Source of the DNA: an uncultured Cohaesibacter sp.
GTDB lineage: Bacteria; Pseudomonadota; Alphaproteobacteria; Rhizobiales; Cohaesibacteraceae
Direction of reading: 5' to 3'
DNA length: 64,000 nt
Assembly (NCBI RefSeq): GCF_963676275.1
Contig: NZ_OY781091.1
Location: forward strand, 372,001-436,000
In this document: one piece after another, positions 8,868 through 16,947 of the stretch
Layout of the letters: every line of letters starts with the position of its first letter
Numbering within the stretch: the first letter of the stretch is position 1
Made by a program: the position numbers and the translations under genes
Notes under the pieces: generated by a model
The model's database searches: none
The model's input: the letters and a program-made list of their open reading frames with translations, nothing else
What the model was told of the DNA's origin: nothing

Positions 8868-10175
8868 TCAGCTGGCCAACAATGGCACCGGAATGCCAAA
8901 ACTCTCTGCCAACAGAATAAAATTGAGAACCAGCACCGCCGTGGCACCAACCGCTGCAAGCGTGCGGATCACTTTGCCCGTTGCATAATCGCCCATAATG
9001 TCGCGACGGGAGGTGAAGATAATCAGGGCGATCATCGGAACGGGCAGGGAAATGCTCAGAATGACCTGACTGACCACCAGCGCCTGCGTGGCATTGACCC
9101 CCATGGCGACCACGGCAAAAGCCGGAACCATGGTAATCAGGCGACGCAGCCAGACCGGGATTCTGAAATGGAGAAAGCCCTGCATGATCATCTGCCCGGC
9201 CATGGTGCCCACCACCGAACTGGAAATGCCCGACGCAATCAGCGACACCAGAAAGGCACCTGCTGCGAAAACGCCGAGCAGCGGCGTCAGGGTGTGATAG
9301 GCCGTTTCGATTTCTGCCACTTCGCTGTGACCATTATGGAAGGTGCTGGCGGCCATCATCACCATCGCCATATTGACCATACCGGCAATCGCCAGAGCAA
9401 TGACCACTTCCCAGTTGGAATATTTGAGCACGCGGCGGCGCTCGCTTTCGGTGCGGATGATCGCGCGGGACTGGGTAAGACCCGAATGCAGATAGATGGC
9501 GTGCGGCATGACGGTCGCGCCGATGATGCCCACCGCGATGGTCAGGGCGGCCGCATCGGCCAGTTCCGGGGAGACCAAGCCCGTGCCGGCATCGCCCCAT
9601 GCGATGGGGGCGACGAATATTTCGGCAAGATAGCAAAGACCGATAACGCCAACCATGGCGCCGATGATCAGCTCCATCGGGCGAAAACCCTTGCCTTCAA
9701 AAAGGAGAATGCCATAGGTAACAATGGCCGTTACGCCCATGCCTGCCAGAAGCGGCATCTCAAACAGCAGCGAAAGGCCAATCGCACCGCCGAGAAATTC
9801 GGCCAGATCCGTTGCCATCGCCGCGATTTCGCTGACCGCCCACATGATCCAGACCATCGGGGTGGAGAAATTGTCACGGCAAAGCTCGGCCAGATTCTTG
9901 CCCGTCACAATGCCAAGCCGGGCCGACAGGGCCTGAAACAGCATGGCAATCAGGTTGGCGAGCAGAACGACCCAGAGCAGACCATAGCCATATCCCGCGC
10001 CCGCCTGAATGTTGGTGGCATAATTTCCCGGATCCATATAGGCGACGGACGCAATGATAGCTGGTCCGGCAAACAGCAGCTTGCCGCTCCAGCCGCGTCT
10101 TTCTCCGGAAAGAACCGCGCTCATTTTCAGACGAGTCTGATCGGTTGCAAACATGGTTTGGTCTCTGGATATCAT
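8868..10175 (-). CDS. mntH: Divalent metal cation (manganese) transporter, NRAMP family
   Basis: A 435-residue inner-membrane, proton-coupled Mn(II) importer with about 11 membrane segments. TM1 has the metal-binding motif DPGN (48-51) in VAYMDPGNYATNIQAGA, and TM6 has MPHAIYLHSG with the Met and His metal ligands. A TGKNLAELCR segment is as in MntH. The ATG at 10175 is used; an ATG 21 bases further in has a better purine-rich site and could be the true start. The divergent neighbour is MntR, and two identical 12-bp palindromes lie 35-75 bases upstream, so repression by Mn-loaded MntR is expected. Confidence 0.95.
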   Translation of the reverse strand: MISRDQTMFATDQTRLKMSAVLSGERRGWSGKLLFAGPAIIASVAYMDPGNYATNIQAGAGYGYGLLWVVLLANLIAMLFQALSARLGIVTGKNLAELCRDNFSTPMVWIMWAVSEIAAMATDLAEFLGGAIGLSLLFEMPLLAGMGVTAIVTYGILLFEGKGFRPMELIIGAMVGVIGLCYLAEIFVAPIAWGDAGTGLVSPELADAAALTIAVGIIGATVMPHAIYLHSGLTQSRAIIRTESERRRVLKYSNWEVVIALAIAGMVNMAMVMMAASTFHNGHSEVAEIETAYHTLTPLLGVFAAGAFLVSLIASGISSSVVGTMAGQMIMQGFLHFRIPVWLRRLITMVPAFAVVAMGVNATQALVVSQVILSISLPVPMIALIIFTSRRDIMGDYATGKVIRTLAAVGATAVLVLNFILLAESFGIPVPLLAS

Positions 10176-10209
10176 TTTGTCTACACTTTAAACCCTGTTA
10201 TATTAAGTT

Positions 10210-10221
10210 TAGCCTTGGCTA
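10210..10221. promoter_or_regulatory. MntR box 1
   Basis: TAGCC-TT-GGCTA, flanked by GTT and CAT. It resembles the enterobacterial MntR operator core (ATAGC...GCTAT) and repeats identically 28 bases away. It lies between mntH and mntR, so it may control both. Confidence 0.82.
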
Positions 10222-10237
10222 CATAAAATTCAAGATG

Positions 10238-10249
10238 TAGCCTTGGCTA
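10238..10249. promoter_or_regulatory. MntR box 2
   Basis: A second exact TAGCC-TT-GGCTA palindrome, with flanks ATG and TAT that extend the symmetry. Centre-to-centre spacing to box 1 is 28 bases. Confidence 0.82.
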
Positions 10250-10395
10250 TATTTTAAATAATGAACAAATTTCCCTTTTCTGGCCTGCGCCCTATTTGCT
10301 AATTGCAAATTTGCAGTGCATTCTTTACCCAAGAGCCCGAAGAGCCATGGTCACCCTGAATGGCCTTATTGCCAACGCAAGAGAAGAAGAAGTCA

Positions 10396-10824
10396 ATGGC
10401 AGAAAGTCCAAGACGTCCATCCAAACAGAGCGTGAGATTCGTGCGGGCGCGCGAGGCACAGGCCTGCGCCGTGATGGAAGACTATGTTGAAATGATCGGC
10501 GATCTGATCGCCGAGCTGGGCGAAGCACGCACAGCCGATATCGCCACCCGCATGGGGGTGGCTCATCCCACGGCAACCAAAGCCATTGCGCGCCTCAAGC
10601 GTGATGGCCTTGCTGTATCCCGTCCCTATCGCGGCGTGTTTCTGACTGATGAAGGCGAAGCGCTGGCCAATCGGGTGCGCGCCCGTCACCGCTCCGTGGT
10701 GGAATTGCTGGTGGCGGTTGGTGTGCCGCGGGAAACTGCGGAAATTGACGCCGAAGGCATGGAGCATCATGTCTCCCAACGCACGCTGGAAGCCTTCGAC
10801 AAATATCTCGCAGACAAGCAATAG
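10396..10824 (+). CDS. mntR: Manganese-responsive transcriptional regulator, DtxR/MntR family
   Basis: A 142-residue metal-dependent repressor similar in length and sequence to enterobacterial MntR. The N-terminal winged helix covers DYVEMIGDLIAELGEARTAD and GVAHPTATKAIARLKRDGL, then RPYRGVFLTDEGEALA. The dimer and metal domain has HRSVVELLVAVGV and the conserved DAEGMEHHVS, which supplies metal ligands. I start at the ATG at 10396 because AAGAAG lies just upstream; a frame from 10360 is possible. It is divergent from mntH across two shared palindromes, and it has its own terminator. Confidence 0.92.
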   Translation: MAESPRRPSKQSVRFVRAREAQACAVMEDYVEMIGDLIAELGEARTADIATRMGVAHPTATKAIARLKRDGLAVSRPYRGVFLTDEGEALANRVRARHRSVVELLVAVGVPRETAEIDAEGMEHHVSQRTLEAFDKYLADKQ

Positions 10825-10852
10825 GGCGCCGCAAAAGGCGCCCTTTCTTTTA
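10823..10852 (+). terminator. Rho-independent terminator of mntR
   Basis: Stem AGGGCGCC / GGCGCCCT with a 6-base loop, followed by TTCTTTTATTTT; the left arm overlaps the stop codon TAG. Confidence 0.88.
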
Positions 10853-10935
10853 TTTTCTCACAAATCTCTCAGAGCGAACGGCTAAAAGGCCACCGGTTGA
10901 CCGATATCTGCCGGTGGCTCAATTCGGCTGGCGCT

Positions 10936-11655
10936 TCACTCTTGCGTGACAAGCGCGTCAAGCGTTTCGACAATCATGTTCGAACCCGCTTCCGTCAGCG
11001 CCTTTGCATGCAGCGCGCGCAATTCTGCGTCACTGAGATGACTGCCCCCCACCAGACCGACAATCCGGCCGATGCCTGCCGCTTTGGCGCCGATGGTGCC
11101 CGCGATGCCATCTTCCACGACCATGCAGTCTTTCGGATCAACCTTCAGCTTCTCGGCGGCATAAAGGAAAATGTCCGGGGCGGGTTTGCCATTGGGAACC
11201 ATTTCGGTGCTGAAAGAACGGCCTTCGAAGCGCTTTTCCTGGCCGATCTTGGTCAGGGAAAGCAGAAGGCGGTTCGGGCTGCTGCCCGACGCCAGACAAT
11301 AGGGAATTGCGCGCCGATCCAGCTCATCGAGCAGATCTTTCGCCCCGGCAATCATGGTCAGTCCCTTTTCAATGCGTGCCAGAACCCGCCTGTTCCAGCC
11401 TCCGGGAAATACGCCCTCAGGGTCTCGCCCGGTTTTCTCCTTCATGAAACGGGTGATGTCGCGCGGTGCCGTACCGAGAAATCCTTTGACCAATGCGCTC
11501 CATTCCATATGGATGCCAAATTCTTCAAAACTGTTCTGTAGCTCGCCAAGAGAAATGGGTTCACTATCGACAAGGACGCCATCGAAATCGAAGATAACGG
11601 CCTTGATGCCGGCAAGAGGGGTAGAAAGCGGGGCAGAAAGGGGGTGAGAAAGCAA
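10936..11655 (-). CDS. HAD-superfamily hydrolase, subfamily IA (phosphatase)
   Basis: A 239-residue cytoplasmic phosphatase of the beta-phosphoglucomutase/phosphoglycolate type. All HAD motifs are present: the nucleophile FDFDGVLVDSEP (about residues 21-32), motif II SGSSPNR, the Lys in VPNGKPAPDIF and motif IV VVEDGIAG. A small helical cap domain follows motif I. No ATG lies in the first 70 codons; the frame starts at TTG 11655, with AGGA 8 bases upstream, and a stop lies nine codons before. A LacI regulator ends 85 bases upstream on the same strand, so a sugar phosphate is a likely substrate, but this is a guess. Confidence 0.88.
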   Translation of the reverse strand: MLSHPLSAPLSTPLAGIKAVIFDFDGVLVDSEPISLGELQNSFEEFGIHMEWSALVKGFLGTAPRDITRFMKEKTGRDPEGVFPGGWNRRVLARIEKGLTMIAGAKDLLDELDRRAIPYCLASGSSPNRLLLSLTKIGQEKRFEGRSFSTEMVPNGKPAPDIFLYAAEKLKVDPKDCMVVEDGIAGTIGAKAAGIGRIVGLVGGSHLSDAELRALHAKALTEAGSNMIVETLDALVTQE

Positions 11656-11740
11656 ATGAATATCCTGTTCGATGGGATGCCTTTATGGGAGCAAGGCGTC
11701 GGCTAGATGCGGAGGGAATGGAAACTGGCGAAATGCACAG

Positions 11741-12748
11741 TCAGGGGGTTTTGAACTCTTCAGTTGTTGGCTCCAGTCTTTGCATCAGCGGGCTGTCTGG
11801 TTTTTCGATCGCCTGTATGGCTGCCTGAGCCAGAAAGGCACCTGCTTCTGTCAGATCCTGATAGACCGATATGATTTCGCTTCGGATGAATTTCAGATAG
11901 GGGCTGGCCTCCTTGGCAAAAACATCAATGTCGCTGCCCAGCTTCTTGCCGCTCTGTTCGATGGCGGCAAGGGAGAGAACTGCCGTGGCCGTGGAAGGTG
12001 CGATGATAGCATCAACGCTTTTATCGCTTTGGAGCCGGTCGAGCAATGCCTGCAGCAGAATTTCGCTGTTGTCATGGCTGGTTGCTCCGGCCAGAATATC
12101 CAGCTTGCAGGGATGGCTTTGCCTTGCCCGATTGAGACCGGCCAGCAAATGCTGGCTGTAGCTCAGATCGGCAGGCGGCGAGACAACCAGAAAATGGCGT
12201 CTGCCTTTCTCGCAGAGGCGTCTGGCCGCCATGTCGCCGAAAGCTTCTGTATCAAAATCGAAATAGCAATGCCTGTCCTGCCAGTTGGTCCGCCCATAGG
12301 TGGCAAAGGGGAAGGCCCGTTCCATCAGATAGGCAACCCGCTCATCCTCCGGTTTGGTCTGGTTGAGGATGATGGCGTCTGCCGCTCTTGTCTCGACCAC
12401 ATGGCGAACCACGTCAAGCCTTTCAGCTGGCGAGGAAAAGGTCACGATATTCATGTGGTAGATCGTGTCGCTCAAACTGTGGGCGATGGAAGAAATCAGG
12501 CGTCCGGTGTGATCGTCAATGACATCATGATCCGCCGACAGGATAAGCGAGATGACATTGGTCTTGCCCGTGACCAGTCCAAGCCCGGACCGGTTGCGGA
12601 CATAGCCGATTTCCCGGGCAATCTTCTTGACCTTTTCCTTGGTGTCTGCCCCGATCTCCGGCCCGTCATTCAGCGCTCTGGATACCGTTGTGACAGCAAA
12701 GCCGCTCAACTCGGAAATGGTCTTCAAAGTGGGTCGTTTAAAGGGCAT
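11741..12748 (-). CDS. LacI family transcriptional regulator
   Basis: A 335-residue sugar-responsive repressor. The N-terminal helix-turn-helix and hinge helix cover about residues 4-58 (TLKTISELSGFAVTTVSRAL, then ALNDGPEIGADTKEKVKKIA). A periplasmic-binding-protein-like domain follows (ISLILSADHDVIDDHTGRLI, then a core with YSQHLLAGLNRA). I prefer ATG 12748, which has AAGG 8 bases upstream, to GTG 12757. The HAD phosphatase follows on the same strand and is the likely partner. A palindrome centred on ACGCGT lies about 110 bases upstream and could be its operator. Confidence 0.9.
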   Translation of the reverse strand: MPFKRPTLKTISELSGFAVTTVSRALNDGPEIGADTKEKVKKIAREIGYVRNRSGLGLVTGKTNVISLILSADHDVIDDHTGRLISSIAHSLSDTIYHMNIVTFSSPAERLDVVRHVVETRAADAIILNQTKPEDERVAYLMERAFPFATYGRTNWQDRHCYFDFDTEAFGDMAARRLCEKGRRHFLVVSPPADLSYSQHLLAGLNRARQSHPCKLDILAGATSHDNSEILLQALLDRLQSDKSVDAIIAPSTATAVLSLAAIEQSGKKLGSDIDVFAKEASPYLKFIRSEIISVYQDLTEAGAFLAQAAIQAIEKPDSPLMQRLEPTTEEFKTP

Positions 12749-12852
12749 CTTCAACACCTTTGTGCTGGGCGTCTTTATACAATCGAAAGCAAGACCTTCG
12801 CAACATCAAGACGAGCATAGAGCAAAGCAAAAGGCGCAAAAAGCCAAGATAT

Positions 12853-12873
12853 TGCAATTACGCGTGATTTGCA
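12853..12873. promoter_or_regulatory. Candidate LacI-type operator
   Basis: TGCAA-TT-ACGCGT-GAT-TTGCA: inverted arms around a palindromic CG centre, the usual shape of LacI-family operators, although the spacing is uneven by one base. It is upstream of the LacI gene. Confidence 0.35.
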
Positions 12874-12908
12874 CGACTTGCAGACTGTGCCTTTTGCTGG
12901 GCAACCCT

Positions 12909-12946
12909 AAAACAAACCCCGATGAAAAAGGTCTTTCACCGGGGTT
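12909..12946 (-). terminator. Terminator of the Ser/Thr dehydratase gene
   Basis: On the minus strand, AACCCCG / CGGGGTT with an inner TGAAA / TTTCA extension, followed by TGTTTT; 28 bases after the stop. Confidence 0.75.
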
Positions 12947-12974
12947 CTTCTTCATGCTCTGTCTGTTTTCTGCC

Positions 12975-13958
12975 TCAGCTAGCGAGAATTTGGCAATAGA
13001 GATCCGGGTCGACATTGGCGCCGGAAATGACGATCGCCAACGCGCCCTCATGGGCTGGAATCTTGCCCGCAAGCGCGGCTGCAAGACCGGCAGCGCCTCC
13101 CGGTTCGGCCACCAGCTTGAGCTTTTCAAAGGCAAAGCGCACGGCCGCGCGGACCTCGTCATCGCTGACCGCCAGTCCTCCGGCCAGCTTCAGCTTGTTG
13201 ATCGGCAGCGTCATCTGGCCCGGATAGGGCGATTGCAGGGCATCGCAGATGGAGCGGGCATCGGGATCATTCTTTGCCGGACCATCGCTTTTGAGCGAGC
13301 GGCCGGTGCTGTCAAAGCCGACCGGTTCGGCGGAATAGACAGACGCATCGGGACATTCATGCTTAATGGCCGTCGCGATGCCGGAAACAAGCCCGCCACC
13401 GCCGCAAGGGGCGATCACCGCGCCGATATCGGCCTTGGCCTCTTCTGCCTGCTGGACAATTTCGAGCCCCACGGTTCCCTGTCCGGCGATGATATGAGGG
13501 TCATCATAGGACGGCACCAGAATGGCGCCTTTTTCCCGAACCAGCGCCATGGCGATCTCTTCGCGGGATTCGCTGTAGCGGTCATAGAAGACAATGTCTG
13601 CGCCGAGCGCCCTTGTATTGTTGACCTTGATCTTTGGGGCGTCGCTTGGCATCACGATGGTTGCCGGAATATGGTTCATGCGGGCAGCCGCAGCAATGCC
13701 CTGAGCATGGTTACCCGAAGACCAGGCCACCACGCCAGCCGATTTGGCCGATGGCTCGATGGTCGAAATGCGGTTGAAGGCACCGCGAAACTTGAAAGAG
13801 CCGGTATGTTGCGCGCCTTCGAACTTGACCAGAACCCGCTTGCCGAGCTTTTCATTGAGCGGTGTAAATTCAAGCAGTGGTGTGCGCACGGCATGCCCTT
13901 TCAGGCGTTCGGCTGCGCTGAGAATATCCTCAAATGTTATGGCAAGATCTTGGCTCAT
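12975..13958 (-). CDS. Threonine/serine dehydratase-like PLP enzyme
   Basis: A 327-residue fold-type II PLP enzyme of the short threonine dehydratase/serine racemase group, without the regulatory ACT domain of IlvA. The PLP lysine is Lys56 in HTGSFKFRGA. The substrate-binding loop SSGNHAQG (about 80-87) and the phosphate-binding CGGGGLVSG are intact. The ATG has AGGA upstream. It would deaminate L-threonine or L-serine to a keto acid and ammonia, but serine racemases and hydroxyaspartate ammonia-lyases share these motifs, so the substrate is open. It is a single gene with its own terminator. Confidence 0.87.
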   Translation of the reverse strand: MSQDLAITFEDILSAAERLKGHAVRTPLLEFTPLNEKLGKRVLVKFEGAQHTGSFKFRGAFNRISTIEPSAKSAGVVAWSSGNHAQGIAAAARMNHIPATIVMPSDAPKIKVNNTRALGADIVFYDRYSESREEIAMALVREKGAILVPSYDDPHIIAGQGTVGLEIVQQAEEAKADIGAVIAPCGGGGLVSGIATAIKHECPDASVYSAEPVGFDSTGRSLKSDGPAKNDPDARSICDALQSPYPGQMTLPINKLKLAGGLAVSDDEVRAAVRFAFEKLKLVAEPGGAAGLAAALAGKIPAHEGALAIVISGANVDPDLYCQILAS

Positions 13959-14174
13959 GAAAATGGTTCCTGATAAGAAAGGTCGGCGGGAAGGGAGGGG
14001 CGAGGCTGTATCTCAGTCTTCAACAGGCCACCTTTGCAGCCTTGTTGTCTTGCTGGTTTGTCTGCCCTTTAAAAGAGCCCCCTTTGAAAGAGTACCCTTT
14101 TGAATGTGCGCCGGAGAGGTGGGAGTGCTTTTGGGCGAGGGCATCAAGGGCATAAGGGAAGGCAGGAGGAAGCC

Positions 14175-14396
14175 CTAGGATGAACCGCCCTGATTGGGTC
14201 TGTCTTCGGGGGGCACATATTCCAGCAACAGATGATAGACGCATATCAGCCCGACAACGGCAAAGATCACCGCCCAGGTGGTGCTGCCCATGAAAAATTC
14301 AAAAACGCCCCAGCATAGCGTGATCCCGCAGATGAGAAGACGGACCCAGAGTGGCTTGAGCATGGGGTGTGACGTGTCGAACAAACTTGCCTCCAT
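14175..14396 (-). CDS. Small two-helix membrane protein, conserved in Hyphomicrobiales
   Basis: A 73-residue protein with two predicted membrane helices (about 15-35 and 40-60) and a short acidic tail ending PPEDRPNQGG. The N-terminus FDTSHPMLKPLWVRLLI recalls small alphaproteobacterial proteins I associate with the DUF3329 group, but that assignment is from memory and uncertain. It has a proper ATG and lies on the same strand as the VIT transporter, 128 bases downstream of it. Function unknown. Confidence 0.6.
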   Translation of the reverse strand: MEASLFDTSHPMLKPLWVRLLICGITLCWGVFEFFMGSTTWAVIFAVVGLICVYHLLLEYVPPEDRPNQGGSS

Positions 14397-14524
14397 CGCA
14401 AAGCGCGCCAGTTGCGCATTCCGTCTTCTTCTCTATCGCTTTTATCGCGCTTTGACCAGATCCCTTGATGCCTTCAGCACCGCCCGGCTATTCACTTCTT
14501 CACCCCATCTGTGCCTTGGCCGGC

Positions 14525-15253
14525 TTATCCGACGAGGGCTCCCACCGTGAAGGCCACCAGCGCGCATGCGCCCCCCACAAGGATTGTTTCCCCCACGCAG
14601 CGCACAAGCCTTTCCCGGGTTGACCACCAGCGCAGCAGCCCAAGCCCGACAAGCGCCAGAAAGGTCGTCAGGACCGACAAAAAGAAGGTGCCCTGAGTGG
14701 GGGATAAGAGCAGATAGGGCACAAGCGGGATGATGCCAAAAGCGACAAAGGAGAGAAAGGTTACCAATCCGTCCAGCACCGGCGAGACCTGACGCATGTC
14801 ATGCAGTTCCAGCTCGTAATTCATCATCAGATCCGCCACCAGCTCGGGGCTTTTCATGATCTCGTCGGCGATCTTTCTGGCCGAAGCAATCGGCAGGCCG
14901 CGCTCGGTCATCATCTGAACCAGTTCTGCATATTCCTGCTGGGGATGATTGGCCAGTTCCTCGAAGACGAATTTGCGCTGTTTGAGATAGAGATCCTTCT
15001 GTGAGCGTGTCGAGAGAAACTCGCCAAGCCCCATGGAAACCGCATCTGCAAAAAGATTGGCGAGGCCGAAAACCAGCACGGCAATGGCACCGATCTGGGC
15101 AACGCCTTCCGCTTGCGCTCCGGCAAAACCGGCCACGATGGCGAAGGTGGTGACGATGCCGTCATTGCCGCCATAGACGAGTTGCTTGAGAAAATCCTGA
15201 ATCTGCCCAAGATTATGGACCTCTCTGCGATGGTGATCCCAGTCAATTGTCAT
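14525..15253 (-). CDS. VIT1/CCC1 family iron or manganese transporter
   Basis: A 242-residue inner-membrane protein of the vacuolar iron transporter family, which moves Fe(II) or Mn(II) out of the cytoplasm. The TM1 signature LVYGGNDGIVTTFAIVAGF is intact, followed by LFADAVSMGLGEFLSTRSQ in TM2, whose Asp, Met and Glu residues are metal-binding in the family. A cytosolic Glu-rich hairpin (about 85-140, EELANHPQQEYAELVQMM) collects metal, and three helices close the protein. I start at ATG 15253, which has GGGGAGAG upstream, instead of ATG 15280. It is divergent from an iron-linked imelysin operon. Confidence 0.85.
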   Translation of the reverse strand: MTIDWDHHRREVHNLGQIQDFLKQLVYGGNDGIVTTFAIVAGFAGAQAEGVAQIGAIAVLVFGLANLFADAVSMGLGEFLSTRSQKDLYLKQRKFVFEELANHPQQEYAELVQMMTERGLPIASARKIADEIMKSPELVADLMMNYELELHDMRQVSPVLDGLVTFLSFVAFGIIPLVPYLLLSPTQGTFFLSVLTTFLALVGLGLLRWWSTRERLVRCVGETILVGGACALVAFTVGALVG

Positions 15254-15430
15254 GTTTCTGCTCTCCCCTCGCATACTCATGAATACAAGACCTTACAGAA
15301 AAATAGCATAAATGCGGAAACTGCGGGGGAACATCTGTCAAAGGCAAAAAAATAGTCGTGGCAAATAAGTGCTTGCACGGATGCTCTCAACAGGTTTTTA
15401 TTATGAATACAACAATCAACTTTACAAAGA

Positions 15431-15445
15431 TGAATTTTTCATTCA
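15431..15445 (+). promoter_or_regulatory. Candidate iron-responsive (RirA-type) box upstream of the imelysin operon
   Basis: TGA-N9-TCA, the iron-rhodo-box pattern bound by RirA in Rhizobiales, here as TGAAT-TTTTC-ATTCA, 147 bases before the imelysin start in a 311-base gap. The six fixed bases alone would occur by chance about every 4 kb, so context carries most of the weight. Confidence 0.4.
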
Positions 15446-15591
15446 GGTTTCGGCCAAGAAGGAGAACGGGCTTTGGCTCACGCCGAAGCGGAATTCGGCA
15501 GCCTGCGCTCCTTGTTGGTTTGTGCCGTTGGGCGCTGTCTTGGCAAGCGCTTTCGCGGTGCATCGGGACCACTTACATTTGGGGAAAATCG

Positions 15592-16869
15592 ATGAAAAAG
15601 AATCTATTGCTTGGCTATTCTGTTGCCTGTCTGCTCGGGCTGGGAAGCGCAGCCGTTGCCGCTGAACCTGTAAGCAAGAAAGCGGTGCTGGAAACTTACG
15701 CCAACATCGCAGAAGCAAAATATGCAGACAGCCTGAGCGCTGCCCGGAAATTGCAGGCAACCGTTGATGCTCTCATCGAGGCACCGTCAGCAGAAGCGCT
15801 GACCGCCGCCCGCGCAGCATGGCTTGCCTCTCGTGTGCCCTATCAGCAGACCGAAGTCTATCGTTTCGGCAATGCGATCGTTGACGACTGGGAAGGCAAG
15901 GTCAATGCATGGCCGCTGGATGAAGGCCTGATCGACTATGTGGACGCTTCTTACGGTGGTCCGTCCGATGAAAATGAATATGCGGCCCTTAACGTGATTG
16001 CCAATCCCGACTTCACCCTGTCGGGCAAGGAAATTGATGCAAGCGACATCACGCCAGAGCTGCTCTCTGAAACCCTGCATGAGGCCGATGGCATCGAAGC
16101 CAATGTGGCGACCGGCTATCACGCCATCGAATTTCTGCTCTGGGGACAGGATCTGCACGGCACGGACCATGGCGCAGGCGAGCGCTCCTGGACCGACTAT
16201 GCCAAGGGCGATGCCTGCACCAATGACAATTGTGATCGCCGCGCGGCCTATCTGAAGGCGGCAACCGATCTTCTGGTGTCCGATCTTGAATGGATGTCTG
16301 AACAGTGGAACGAAGGTGGTGAAGCCCGCACCGCTCTGATGGCGGACGAGAATGCCGGTATCGTGACCATCGTCACCGGCATGGGCTCGCTGTCCTATGG
16401 TGAGCAGGCCGGTGAACGCATGCGCCTTGGTCTGATGCTGAATGATCCCGAAGAAGAACATGATTGCTTCTCCGACAACACCCATAACAGCCACTATTAT
16501 GATGGTCTGGGCATCCGCAATGCCTATGTCGGTGAATATGTCCGTATCGATGGTTCGCTGGTTTCCGGTCCGTCCCTGTCCGATCTGGTCGCAGAAGCGG
16601 ACAAGGATCTGGATGCAGAACTGACCGGCAAGCTCGACACCACCATGCTCAAGCTCGGTGCCATCAAGTCTGCTGCCGAGGCCGGTTTCAGCTATGACCA
16701 GATGCTGGCGCGCGGCAATGCTGGCGGTGAAGCGCTGGTCATGGGCGGCGTCAACGCTCTGGTTGATCAGACCAAATCCATCGAGCGTGTCGTTTCCGCC
16801 CTGAAGCTGAACGACATCGAATTTGAAGGCTCCGACAGCCTCGATAATCCAACGGCTGTTTTCGAATAA
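15592..16869 (+). CDS. Imelysin family protein (IrpA-like), iron-regulated periplasmic protein
   Basis: A 425-residue exported protein with a signal peptide of about 23 residues (KKNLLLGYSVACLLGLGSAA, then VAAE). It is a full-length imelysin (peptidase M75-like) with two helical halves. The family motif GxHxxE is present as GYHAIEFLLWGQD at about residues 175-187. Four cysteines occur, including ACTNDNCD. Imelysins are linked to iron uptake or sensing; proteolysis has not been shown. I chose ATG 15592, which has GGGG 7 bases upstream and a good signal peptide, over an unsupported 78-codon extension. First gene of a four-gene operon. Confidence 0.88.
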   Translation: MKKNLLLGYSVACLLGLGSAAVAAEPVSKKAVLETYANIAEAKYADSLSAARKLQATVDALIEAPSAEALTAARAAWLASRVPYQQTEVYRFGNAIVDDWEGKVNAWPLDEGLIDYVDASYGGPSDENEYAALNVIANPDFTLSGKEIDASDITPELLSETLHEADGIEANVATGYHAIEFLLWGQDLHGTDHGAGERSWTDYAKGDACTNDNCDRRAAYLKAATDLLVSDLEWMSEQWNEGGEARTALMADENAGIVTIVTGMGSLSYGEQAGERMRLGLMLNDPEEEHDCFSDNTHNSHYYDGLGIRNAYVGEYVRIDGSLVSGPSLSDLVAEADKDLDAELTGKLDTTMLKLGAIKSAAEAGFSYDQMLARGNAGGEALVMGGVNALVDQTKSIERVVSALKLNDIEFEGSDSLDNPTAVFE

Positions 16870-16947
16870 GCCGGATGCAATAAGGACAAGGAGCGCGGCT
16901 TTTATCGGCTGCGCTTTTTGCGTTTGGACCGAATGCAAGGCAAAGCC

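Noticed and set aside
9168-10226. A 352-codon plus-strand frame opposite mntH
   Set aside because: Antisense of an NRAMP transporter; His/Arg-rich composition typical of mirrored GC-rich codons.
14020-14244. A 74-codon minus-strand frame with a SFKGGSFKG repeat
   Set aside because: It comes from short CCCTTTGAAAGAG-like DNA repeats, has no ribosome site, and overlaps the better-supported 73-residue gene.
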